9,041 nucleotides of DNA from positions 1-9,041 of the forward strand of contig DAIAZB010000358.1 in assembly GCA_027443745.1 (NCBI GenBank), written 5' to 3'. The notes under the pieces are model-generated. The model did not search any database. It saw nothing but the letters and a program-made list of their open reading frames with translations, and was not told where the DNA came from. This document shows positions 1 through 5,595 of the stretch, piece by piece; the stretch's first letter is position 1; the number at the start of each line of letters is the position of its first letter. This stretch comes from Thiomonas sp. (GTDB lineage Bacteria; Pseudomonadota; Gammaproteobacteria; Burkholderiales; Burkholderiaceae). The position numbers and the translations under genes were made by a program.

Positions 1-1071
1 GGCATGCCGGGTGCCGGCACCTTGCCCGCGGATTGGTTGCACACCCCGGCGCTGGCCCAGGCCGTTCGCCGCGTGCTGCGGGAGGGTGAACTGGAGAACG
101 TCAGCCTGCACTACGGCGACCCGCAGGGTGACCCGGCGCTGCGCAACGCACTGGCGCAGCAATTGGCGCAGATGGACATTCGCGCCCGGCCTGAGCAACT
201 GCTCACCTGCCTGGGTGCGACGCAGGCGCTGGACCTGATCGCGCGTGCCTTCACCCGGCCGGGCGACGCGGTGCTGGTGGAGCAGCCGGGCTGGTCGGCG
301 CAGTTCGCCCAGCTCGCCCAATGCGGCCTCGACCCGCTGCCGGTGCCGCGTGGCGCCGACGGGCCCGATCTGGAGCGTGTGGCGCATTGGGCGCGCACGC
401 GCCGCCCCAAGCTCATGGTGGTCGTCAGCCGGCTGCACAACCCCACCGGCCATGACCTGAGCGCGGCCAACGCGCACCGCTTGCTGCAACTGGCGCGCGA
501 GCATGGCTTTCTGATCGTCGAAGACGATGTCTACGGCCCTCTGAGCGAGCAGCCCTCACCGTTGCTGACGGCAATGGATGCGCTCGATCACACCCTCTTC
601 ATCAGCGGTTTTTCCAAGCTGCTGGCCCCGGGTTGGCGGGTGGGCTATGTGGCGGCTTCGCGCGAGCGCATCGAGCGCCTGACCGACCAGAAGCTGCTGA
701 GCAACCTCACCTCACCGGCCCTGACCGAGCGCAGCTTGGCGATGCTGCTGCAGCAAGGCGTGCTGCGTCGGCAGGCGCAACAACTGCGCGAACGCCTGGG
801 CGTTGCGCGCAAACAGGCTGTGCGTCAGGCGCTGGCACAGGGCTGCCGCTTCGAGGCTCCGGCGCAAGGCATGTTCGGTTGGGTCGACACGGGCGTGGAC
901 GCCGACCGTCTGGCCCAGCGCCTGCTGGATCGAGGTTATTTGCTCGCGCCGGGCCGCTTGTTCGACCCGCAGGCCGAACCCAGCAGCCGCATGCGCCTGA
1001 ATTTCGCCCATGCGCTGGATGTCGCGTTCTGGAAGGCCTACGCCAGCGCAGTGGCCGAGTTGCGCGCGTGA
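1..1071 (+). CDS. MocR/GntR-type regulator, C-terminal aminotransferase-like part (5' truncated by window edge)
   Basis: This is a PLP-dependent fold-type I aminotransferase domain. Counting from the first Met (base 4), NPTG lies at residues 146-149, the acidic EDDVYG at 173-178 and the Schiff-base lysine at K205 in SGFSKLLAPGWRVGY, with R212 just after it. The early LHYGDPQGDPALRNAL stretch is typical of the domain fused to a GntR winged helix in MocR regulators. The reading frame is still open at base 1 and about 355 residues are present, so the N-terminal DNA-binding part probably lies outside the window. MocR proteins usually bind DNA through that helix and use the PLP domain to sense an amino compound, though some stand-alone relatives are true aminotransferases. 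The ligand cannot be read from the sequence. The gene ends with TGA and faces the DUF3429 gene. Family placement is firm; regulator versus enzyme depends on the missing 5' end. Confidence 0.85.
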   Translation, partial: GMPGAGTLPADWLHTPALAQAVRRVLREGELENVSLHYGDPQGDPALRNALAQQLAQMDIRARPEQLLTCLGATQALDLIARAFTRPGDAVLVEQPGWSAQFAQLAQCGLDPLPVPRGADGPDLERVAHWARTRRPKLMVVVSRLHNPTGHDLSAANAHRLLQLAREHGFLIVEDDVYGPLSEQPSPLLTAMDALDHTLFISGFSKLLAPGWRVGYVAASRERIERLTDQKLLSNLTSPALTERSLAMLLQQGVLRRQAQQLRERLGVARKQAVRQALAQGCRFEAPAQGMFGWVDTGVDADRLAQRLLDRGYLLAPGRLFDPQAEPSSRMRLNFAHALDVAFWKAYASAVAELRA

Positions 1072-1089
1072 CCCGCTGCAACGCGCTAT

Positions 1090-1105
1090 CCGCTGCGCTC
1101 AGCGG
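1090..1105 (+). terminator. GC-rich hairpin after the MocR-type gene
   Basis: A perfect 6-bp stem, CCGCTG/CAGCGG, with a CGCT loop lies 19 bases after the stop codon at 1071. The flanking CCCGCTG at 1072-1078 can also pair with CAGCGGG at 1100-1106, giving an alternative fold. No T run follows, so it may be a weak or Rho-assisted end rather than a classical intrinsic terminator. Confidence 0.3.
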
Positions 1106-1182
1106 GCCGTCCGCGCCGTCGCATCTTCACACGGCCCGGTGGCCGCGCAGCCATCAGGGCGGCGAGTTGCCTTGGTTCATCA

Positions 1183-1202
1183 CGCCAAGGCCGGCCTTGG
1201 CG
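1183..1202. repeat. 20-bp perfect palindrome between convergent genes
   Basis: Each 10-base half reads CGCCAAGGCC when read 5' to 3' on its own strand. It sits 18 bases beyond the stop of the minus-strand DUF3429 gene and 111 bases beyond the stop of the plus-strand regulator. A GCCTTGG copy at 1169-1175 can pair with the CCAAGGC at 1185-1191 (7 bp, 9-nt loop), so two exclusive hairpins are possible. The position suggests a bidirectional transcription end, but neither side has a T run. A protein-binding site is the alternative. Confidence 0.45.
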
Positions 1203-1220
1203 CCTCGACACCGGCAGGGT

Positions 1221-1766
1221 TTACGCACGGAAATAGGCCGACGCCCAGCCCGCCGCCAGACACAGCACGACGACCGCGGTCAGGCGCGTGCGCAAGCGCA
1301 GCCAACCGACCGCAAGCTCGGTCCAGCGTGAGGCATCCGGCCAGCCTGCGGCCCGTGCCGCGCGGGCATAGCCGGGCCAGAGCAGGCCGTCCAGGGCGCG
1401 TGCCAGCAACATCACCAAAGCCAGGGCCAGCAGGCCCCAGGCACGCGGCATCAACAGGCAGCCCAGCGCCATCAGGCTCGGAGCCACGCCCCAGAGCAAC
1501 GCGAGGCGTTGCAGAGGCAGGTCATGCAGCGGCCGTGCCAACACCACACCCCAATGCACGGCGCCGAGGAAGCTCAGCACCAGCGCCGCATAGGCGCTGA
1601 GCATGCCGAGGGCGAAGGGCTGCATCAAGGCATCGGCCGCGCTGGCCCAGGATGTCGCAGCGAGGACGGCAAAGGGAATGATTCCGGCCCAGCCCAGGGC
1701 CACGATCCAGGCGGAAAGCGGCGTATCGGCATGGGCTTGGTTGACGGTGTCGGCAGGCGAGGACAT
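1221..1766 (-). CDS. DUF3429-type integral membrane protein
   Basis: A 181-residue hydrophobic protein with about five predicted membrane helices, beginning at LSAWIVALGWAGIIPF, FALGMLSAYAALVLSFLGAVHWG, LQRLALLWGVAPSLMALG, AWGLLALALVMLLARAL and LTAVVVLCLAAGWASAYF. The SFLGAVHWG segment in the second helix is the hallmark I associate with DUF3429 proteins, which are inner-membrane proteins without an assigned biochemical role. The start is placed at ATG 1766 (MSSPADTV), because the 37 residues an upstream ATG at 1877 would add look unlike a membrane-protein N-terminus. No clear ribosome-binding site precedes ATG 1766, so the start is only moderately certain. It is divergent from dctP and convergent with the MocR-type gene, and nothing links it to either. 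Confidence 0.75.
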   Translation of the reverse strand: MSSPADTVNQAHADTPLSAWIVALGWAGIIPFAVLAATSWASAADALMQPFALGMLSAYAALVLSFLGAVHWGVVLARPLHDLPLQRLALLWGVAPSLMALGCLLMPRAWGLLALALVMLLARALDGLLWPGYARAARAAGWPDASRWTELAVGWLRLRTRLTAVVVLCLAAGWASAYFRA

Positions 1767-1823
1767 GACGGCGTACGAGGGGTGGAAACAGTCCGTGGAG
1801 ACAACGCAGGGAGCTGAATGAAT

Positions 1824-1841
1824 GCGGCACGATTGTGCCGC
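1824..1841. repeat. Perfect 7-bp inverted repeat, tetraloop
   Basis: GCGGCAC and GTGCCGC flank GATT in the divergent region between the DUF3429 gene and dctP, 58 bases upstream of the DUF3429 start. It could be an operator or part of the DUF3429 leader RNA. No T run follows on either strand, so a terminator is less likely. Confidence 0.4.
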
Positions 1842-1851
1842 GACCGTCGCC

Positions 1852-1900
1852 ATGTCGCCGCAGACGGGCCATGACACTCTGCCTCTTGGCGCGGCGACAT
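1852..1900. repeat. 10-bp inverted repeat with 29-base spacer
   Basis: ATGTCGCCGC at 1852-1861 is exactly repeated in inverted form as GCGGCGACAT at 1891-1900, between the divergent DUF3429 and dctP genes. The arms are too far apart for a compact operator for one dimer, but they could be paired half-sites or a long hairpin. Function is unknown. Confidence 0.4.
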
Positions 1901-1958
1901 CTTTCCCAGGTGGCGCTCCACATACTCCCTACTGTAGGAAAACTCGGGGTCATGTGCT

Positions 1959-2004
1959 GCGGAGAACCTCCGCGCGCGGCGGTATAGTTCCAATTGCAAC
2001 AATT
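1959..2004 (+). promoter_or_regulatory. Putative dctP leader/operator region
   Basis: Two small dyads lie just before dctP. GCGGAG/CTCCGC at 1959-1973 has a 3-base loop, and AATTG-CAA-CAATT at 1992-2004 lies in an AT-rich patch. TATAGT at 1983-1988 resembles a sigma-70 -10 element, but no acceptable -35 sits 16-18 bases upstream. No sigma-54 GG-N10-GC pattern is found, although many dct operons use sigma-54. The region probably holds the operon promoter; the exact elements are not resolved. Confidence 0.3.
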
Positions 2005-2041
2005 TGTCTCTATCCGAAACATTTCGTTCACAACACCCATC

Positions 2042-3052
2042 ATGCCCATTTCACGTCGTCGACTCGTCACCGCCGCCCCTTTGCTCCTGGCTCCGGCCAT
2101 CCTGCGAGCGCAGCAGCCCATCGTCATCAAATTCAGCCACGTGGTTGCGCCGAACACGCCCAAGGGCGCAGCGGCCGAGCATTTCAAGAAGCTCGCCGAG
2201 GAGCGCACGCAAGGGCGAGTCAAGGTCGAGGTGTACCCCAACAGTCAACTCTACAAGGACAAAGAAGAACTGGAGGCGCTCCAGCTCGGTTCGGTGCAGA
2301 TGCTTGCGCCCTCCTTGGCGAAGTTCGGGCCGTTGGGGGCGAAGGAATTCGAGCTGTTCGATCTGCCTTACATCTTCGACAACTACGAGGAGCTGCACAA
2401 GATCACCCAGGGCCCGATTGGGCAGGGGCTGCTGAAAAAACTCGACAGCAAGGGCATCCTCGGTCTGGCCTACTGGGACAATGGTTTCAAGGACATGAGC
2501 GCCAACAAGGCCCTGCGCAGCCCGGCGGATGCCAAGGGCCTGAAGATGCGCATCCAGTCGAGCAAGATTCTCGACATGGAAATGCGCGCCATCGGCGGTA
2601 TTCCGCAGGTGCTGGCTTTCTCCGAGGTGTACCAGGCCCTGCAGACCGGGGTGGTCGACGGCACCGAGAATCCGCCGTCGAATTTCTACACCCAGAAATT
2701 CTTCGAGGTGCAGAAGTTCATGACCCAGACCCAGCATGGTTATCTGGGCTATGCGGTGATCGTCAACAAGCCGTTCTGGGAAGGCCTGCCGGCAGATATC
2801 CGCAAAACGCTGGATCAGGCGATGAAAGAGTCCACCGACTTCGCCAACAGCGTGGCACGCAAAGACAACGAGGAAGCCACCGAAGCCGTGCGCAAATCCG
2901 GCAGATGCCAGGTGGTGGCGCTCACCCCGGCGGAGCGGCTGGCGTGGAAAAAGGCCATGGCTCCGGTCTATGCCGAGGCCCAAGCGCGCGTGCCCAAGGC
3001 ACTGATGGATGAGGTGTTCAAGCCCACTGGGTTCGATCCGGCCAAGTTGTGA
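2042..3052 (+). CDS. dctP: TRAP transporter periplasmic C4-dicarboxylate-binding protein
   Basis: A 336-residue DctP-type solute receptor that captures C4-dicarboxylates such as malate, succinate or fumarate in the periplasm and delivers them to DctQM. From ATG 2042, residues 1-23 form a signal peptide with SRRRLVT followed by a hydrophobic stretch to ILRA. The double arginine makes Tat export possible, though Sec is not excluded. R170 in KGLKMRIQSS matches the conserved Arg that salt-bridges the substrate carboxylate in the family, and VVDGTENPPSNFY (205-217) is the signature ligand-pocket segment. The HGYLGYAVIVNKPFW stretch closely recalls the Rhodobacter DctP family. An upstream in-frame ATG at 1994 would bury the signal peptide behind 16 residues and is rejected; neither start has a clear ribosome-binding site. 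It is first in the dctPQM operon. The C4-dicarboxylate assignment is from sequence resemblance only. Confidence 0.93.
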   Translation: MPISRRRLVTAAPLLLAPAILRAQQPIVIKFSHVVAPNTPKGAAAEHFKKLAEERTQGRVKVEVYPNSQLYKDKEELEALQLGSVQMLAPSLAKFGPLGAKEFELFDLPYIFDNYEELHKITQGPIGQGLLKKLDSKGILGLAYWDNGFKDMSANKALRSPADAKGLKMRIQSSKILDMEMRAIGGIPQVLAFSEVYQALQTGVVDGTENPPSNFYTQKFFEVQKFMTQTQHGYLGYAVIVNKPFWEGLPADIRKTLDQAMKESTDFANSVARKDNEEATEAVRKSGRCQVVALTPAERLAWKKAMAPVYAEAQARVPKALMDEVFKPTGFDPAKL

Positions 3053-3065
3053 TCGCCTGATGGCG

Positions 3066-3113
3066 CGATGAGGCCAGTGGCGCCGTTCTTGGCGCGCGGG
3101 CCTCATCGTTTTT
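3066..3113 (+). terminator. Hairpin with T run between dctP and dctQ (attenuator-like)
   Basis: Perfect 10-bp arms CGATGAGGCC (3066-3075) and GGCCTCATCG (3099-3108) are followed at once by TTTTT (3109-3113). Inside them a second stem pairs GCGCC (3080-3084) with GGCGC (3091-3095). This has the full form of an intrinsic terminator, yet it lies inside the operon, 13 bases after the dctP stop and 22 bases before the dctQ start. The likely role is partial termination or 3'-end protection, giving more receptor than permease mRNA. Confidence 0.8.
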
Positions 3114-3124
3114 CCGATTCCTGT

Positions 3125-3128
3125 GGAG
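3125..3128 (+). promoter_or_regulatory. Ribosome-binding site of dctQ
   Basis: GGAG lies 7 bases before ATG 3136 and fixes that start. It lies after the intra-operon hairpin, so only read-through transcripts carry it. Confidence 0.7.
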
Positions 3129-3135
3129 TCTTTCG

Positions 3136-3753
3136 ATGAATCCCCTGAACCTTGCCGGACGCGTGCTCGACCGGCTTGAAGAAACGCTGATCGCCACACT
3201 GATGGCTGCTGCCACGCTGCTGATCTTCGTCGCCGTCGTGCATCGCTACCTGGCCGGCTTGCCCATTCCCGGCCTGCAGGACTGGCTGCTGCACATCCAC
3301 CTGAGCTGGGCGCAGGAGTTGTGCATTTTCATGTTCGTGTGGATGGCCAAGTTCGGCGCCGCCTACGGCGTGCGCACCGGCATCCACGTCGGCGTCGACG
3401 TCCTGGTCAACCGCTTGGCGCCCGGGCGACGCAAGGTGATGATTCTGTTTGGCCTGCTGGCTGGCGCCTTGTTCACCGGCATCATCGCCACACTGGGCGG
3501 CATCATGGTGTGGAAGATCGGTCACACCTTGCAGGTCTCGTCCGACCTGGAATGGCCGATGTGGATCGTCTATCTCGCGATTCCTCTCGGCTCGGGACTG
3601 ATGTGCTTTCGCTTCCTGCAAGTGGCCCGGCGTTTCAACCGCGACGGCGAATTGCCCCACCACGACCCTGGACAGGTGGAGGGCCTGGATGAGCCGATGG
3701 ACATTGCGCCTGGGGCCGACAACATCCATCCGTTGGCCGGAGGTGCCAAGTGA
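3136..3753 (+). CDS. dctQ: TRAP transporter small membrane subunit
   Basis: A 205-residue protein with the four-helix DctQ layout: helices near residues 17-38 (IATLMAAATLLIFVAVVHRY), 56-78 (WAQELCIFMFVWMAKFGAAYGV), 101-126 (VMILFGLLAGALFTGIIATLGG) and 140-162 (WPMWIVYLAIPLGSGLM). The W-A-Q-E-L motif at the start of helix 2 and the following R-T-G-I-H-V-G-V-D (80-88) are typical family positions. DctQ partners DctM in the inner membrane and is thought to support docking of loaded DctP; it does not itself form the transport path. The last 40 residues or so are polar, rich in D, E and P, and lie beyond the core domain. The TGA at 3751-3753 overlaps the GTG start of dctM, indicating translational coupling. 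Confidence 0.92.
   Translation: MNPLNLAGRVLDRLEETLIATLMAAATLLIFVAVVHRYLAGLPIPGLQDWLLHIHLSWAQELCIFMFVWMAKFGAAYGVRTGIHVGVDVLVNRLAPGRRKVMILFGLLAGALFTGIIATLGGIMVWKIGHTLQVSSDLEWPMWIVYLAIPLGSGLMCFRFLQVARRFNRDGELPHHDPGQVEGLDEPMDIAPGADNIHPLAGGAK
3739..3753 (+). promoter_or_regulatory. Strong SD and GTGA stop/start overlap of dctQ-dctM
   Basis: GGAGGT (3739-3744) sits 5 bases before GTG 3750. The GTGA tetranucleotide serves as both the start of dctM and the stop of dctQ. The Shine-Dalgarno sequence is inside the dctQ coding sequence. This decides the non-ATG start of dctM and points to coupled translation that keeps the two membrane subunits in step. Confidence 0.85.
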
Positions 3754-5036
3754 GCGCCGCCATCATTTTCGGGCTGTTGCTTGCCCTCATGCTCACGGGC
3801 ATGCCCATCTCCATCGCGCTGGGTCTGACGGTCCTGACCTTCCTGTTCACCATGACGGAAGTGCCGATTCAGGCGGTGGCAATGAAGCTGTTCACCGGGA
3901 TCGAGAGCTTCGAGATCATGGCGATCCCGTTCTTCATCCTCGCCGGCAACTTTCTCACCCACGGCGGTGTGGCGCGGCGCATGATCGCCTTTGCCACGAG
4001 CATGGTGGGCCACTGGCCCGGCGGGCTGGGACTGGCTGCGGTGGTGGCTTGCGCGTTGTTCGCCGCCGTCTCGGGATCGAGCCCGGCCACGGTGGTGGCG
4101 ATCGGTTCCATCCTCATTCCGGCCATGCTCAAAGCCGGCTACCCGCCGCGCTTCGGCGCCGGCGTGGTGACGACTTCGGGGGCTCTGGGCATCCTGATTC
4201 CGCCGTCCATCGTCATGGTGCTGTACGCCGTCTCCACCAACTCCTCGGTGGGCGCGCTGTTCATGGCCGGCGTGGTGCCGGGCTTGGTGTTGGCTTTCCT
4301 GCTCGGTCTCACCACCTGGTGGCGGGCGTGGCGTGGCGGCTTTCCGCGCAATCCGCGCGCAACCTGGGCCGAACGCGGCCGGGCTCTGCGCGAAAGCCTG
4401 TGGGGCCTGCTGCTGATCGTGCTGGTGCTGGGCGGCATCTACACCGGGCTGTTCACGCCGACCGAAGCGGCGGCGGTGAGCGCGGTGTACGCCTTCATCG
4501 TCGCCGTGTTCGTCTACAAGGACATGGACCTGCGAGACGTGCCACGAGTGCTGCTGGCCTCGGCGAATATGAGCGCAATGCTGCTCTACATCATCACCAA
4601 CGCCATCCTGTTCTCGTTCCTGATGACCTCGGAGCACATTCCGCAGACCATGGCCCAATGGCTGTTGGACGCCGGCGTCGGTCCCATCGCCTTCCTACTG
4701 CTGGTGAACGTGCTGCTGCTGGTGGCGGGCAATGTGATGGAGCCTTCATCCATCACCCTGATCATGGCGCCCATCCTGTTTCCGGTGGCGATGAAGCTGG
4801 GCATCGATCCCATTCACTTCGGCATCATCATGGTGGTGAACATGGAGGTGGGCATGTGCCACCCGCCCGTGGGGCTGAACCTGTATGTCGCCAGCGGCAT
4901 CGCCAAAATGGGCATCACCGAGTTGACCATCGCGGTCTGGCCGTGGCTGCTCACCATGCTGGGCTTCCTGGGCCTGGTGACCTACTGGCCGGACTTGTCG
5001 CTGGCATTGCCGCGCGCGCTGGCGATGATGCGTTGA
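3750..5036 (+). CDS. dctM: TRAP transporter large membrane subunit
   Basis: A 428-residue DctM-type permease, at the family's usual length. It is the sodium-coupled transport subunit that moves the substrate released by DctP across the inner membrane. It shows the expected repeated topology of roughly a dozen hydrophobic segments. Family motifs are IPFFILAGNFLTHGGVARRM (59-78), the SGSSPATV hairpin segment (108-115), GALGILIPPSI (144-154), FTPTEAAAVSAVYA (235-248), GNVMEPSSITLIMAPIL (327-343) and MCHPPVGLNLYV (369-380). The SGSS and EPSS regions lie in the two re-entrant hairpins that form the cation and substrate sites in TRAP structures. The GTG start overlaps the dctQ stop and has a strong ribosome-binding site. 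The stop codon lies inside the left arm of a perfect inverted repeat that separates it from the converging gene. Confidence 0.95.
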   Translation: MSAAIIFGLLLALMLTGMPISIALGLTVLTFLFTMTEVPIQAVAMKLFTGIESFEIMAIPFFILAGNFLTHGGVARRMIAFATSMVGHWPGGLGLAAVVACALFAAVSGSSPATVVAIGSILIPAMLKAGYPPRFGAGVVTTSGALGILIPPSIVMVLYAVSTNSSVGALFMAGVVPGLVLAFLLGLTTWWRAWRGGFPRNPRATWAERGRALRESLWGLLLIVLVLGGIYTGLFTPTEAAAVSAVYAFIVAVFVYKDMDLRDVPRVLLASANMSAMLLYIITNAILFSFLMTSEHIPQTMAQWLLDAGVGPIAFLLLVNVLLLVAGNVMEPSSITLIMAPILFPVAMKLGIDPIHFGIIMVVNMEVGMCHPPVGLNLYVASGIAKMGITELTIAVWPWLLTMLGFLGLVTYWPDLSLALPRALAMMR

Positions 5037-5074
5037 ACCTCTGGGCGGCGCTCGCGCCTTCCAGAGGTTCAACG
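5031..5074. terminator. 14-bp perfect inverted repeat at the end of dctM
   Basis: The arms CGTTGAACCTCTGG (5031-5044) and CCAGAGGTTCAACG (5061-5074) match perfectly. The loop holds a further GGCG/CGCC stem (5047-5050 with 5055-5058). The left arm includes the last dctM codon and its TGA. The right end is 9 bases from the stop of the minus-strand 91-residue gene. The placement fits a bidirectional terminator for two converging genes, although no T run follows on either strand. Confidence 0.7.
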
Positions 5075-5082
5075 ACCGGCCT

Positions 5083-5358
5083 TCAGGCTGCCTGCCTGCT
5101 GGATGGCTGGCTGTCGATCCAGCGTTCCCCCATGTTCGAGCCGAGATAGTTCACGAGACGAAGGCGTTCCTGCATGGGCACATCGAGTTCAACTTGATAC
5201 AGCGCGATGCCGTATTCACCGAACCGCCTGGCGTGTTCGGTGCGAGCCAGCGCCTCCACCTGCTGCTTGTGGCCGATGGCCACAACGTAGCTGCGGTGTT
5301 CGCGCTCACCGTGATGGAAGGCCTGGGCGTAATACAGGTCGCTTGGGGTGGAGGACAT
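5083..5358 (-). CDS. Hypothetical 91-residue protein
   Basis: I do not recognise this protein. It has no signal peptide, membrane helix or Cys pair, so it is probably cytoplasmic. It is mixed-charge with several aromatic residues; the SYVVAIGHKQQVEALARTEH and FGEYGIALYQVELDVP segments look like an alternating beta/alpha fold. The start is ATG 5358, which has AAGGA about 7 bases upstream. An ATG at 5592, only 3 bases after the cytochrome stop, would give a 169-residue form, but the extra 78 residues lack any protein-like pattern and cross an AT-rich inverted-repeat patch, so it is rejected. It is on the same strand as the cytochrome-porin gene but 237 bases downstream, so joint transcription is uncertain. 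The existence of the gene is likely from its ribosome-binding site and clean stop near the shared terminator. Confidence 0.6.
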   Translation of the reverse strand: MSSTPSDLYYAQAFHHGEREHRSYVVAIGHKQQVEALARTEHARRFGEYGIALYQVELDVPMQERLRLVNYLGSNMGERWIDSQPSSRQAA

Positions 5359-5469
5359 GATGATTTCCTTGTTTGCGGTGTGATGTGGTGGCTTGAGCGA
5401 CCCTCGAATCACAGTCCAGACATCGACGCTCAGCGTGCTGATGTCGTTGGCTTGGACACCGCCTCCAGT

Positions 5470-5498
5470 AAAATTGTGCAACGCAACAAAAATTTTGT
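5470..5498 (-). promoter_or_regulatory. AT-rich dyad upstream of the 91-residue gene
   Basis: In a region otherwise above 60% GC this patch carries AAAATT (5470-5475) with its inverse AATTTT (5491-5496), plus the nearly palindromic ACAAAAATTTTGT (5486-5498). It is the best candidate for the promoter or operator of the minus-strand gene starting at 5358, about 110 bases away. I could not fit a convincing -35/-10 pair. Confidence 0.3.
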
Positions 5499-5525
5499 CA
5501 CCCAGGGCGTGTCGTTTTTGCAACC

Positions 5526-5570
5526 GCTTCGACCAGGACACCGACATGGAGCCTGTTTCATGGTCGAAGC
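5526..5570 (-). repeat. 10-bp inverted repeat downstream of the cytochrome-porin gene
   Basis: GCTTCGACCA (5526-5535) and TGGTCGAAGC (5561-5570) match perfectly across a 25-base spacer. The repeat begins 26 bases past the cytochrome stop on the minus strand. It could be the transcript's 3' stem, but no T run follows in that direction. Confidence 0.4.
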
Positions 5571-5595
5571 CGCCCCGGGCATCGCAGCCCATCGT

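Noticed and set aside
1625..2002. Minus-strand 125-codon open frame upstream of and overlapping the DUF3429 gene
   Set aside because: It has no ribosome-binding site, its second half is a Pro/Arg/Ser-rich shadow of the DUF3429 frame, and its first half covers the dyad-rich regulatory region.
1767..2041. Sigma-54 promoter for dctPQM
   Set aside because: DctB/DctD-type control would need GG-N10-GC. The TTGCA at 1995-1999 has no GG at the right distance upstream.
1822..3012. Plus-strand open frame of 396 codons overlapping dctP
   Set aside because: It is out of frame with the clear DctP protein and its own product has no recognisable pattern.
3570..4658. Minus-strand open frame of 362 codons opposite dctQ and dctM
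   Set aside because: It is His/Arg/Gln-rich shadow sequence without motifs, opposite two certain genes.
3689..5149. Long plus-strand open frame of 486 codons overlapping dctM
   Set aside because: It is a frame shadow of dctM: a composition-driven run of H, R, G and A residues with no family motif, whereas the dctM frame has all DctM signatures.
5083..5592. 169-residue form of the small minus-strand gene starting just after the cytochrome stop
   Set aside because: The internal ATG at 5358 has a good AAGGA site. The extra 78 residues show no protein-like pattern and span an AT-rich dyad and an inverted repeat.
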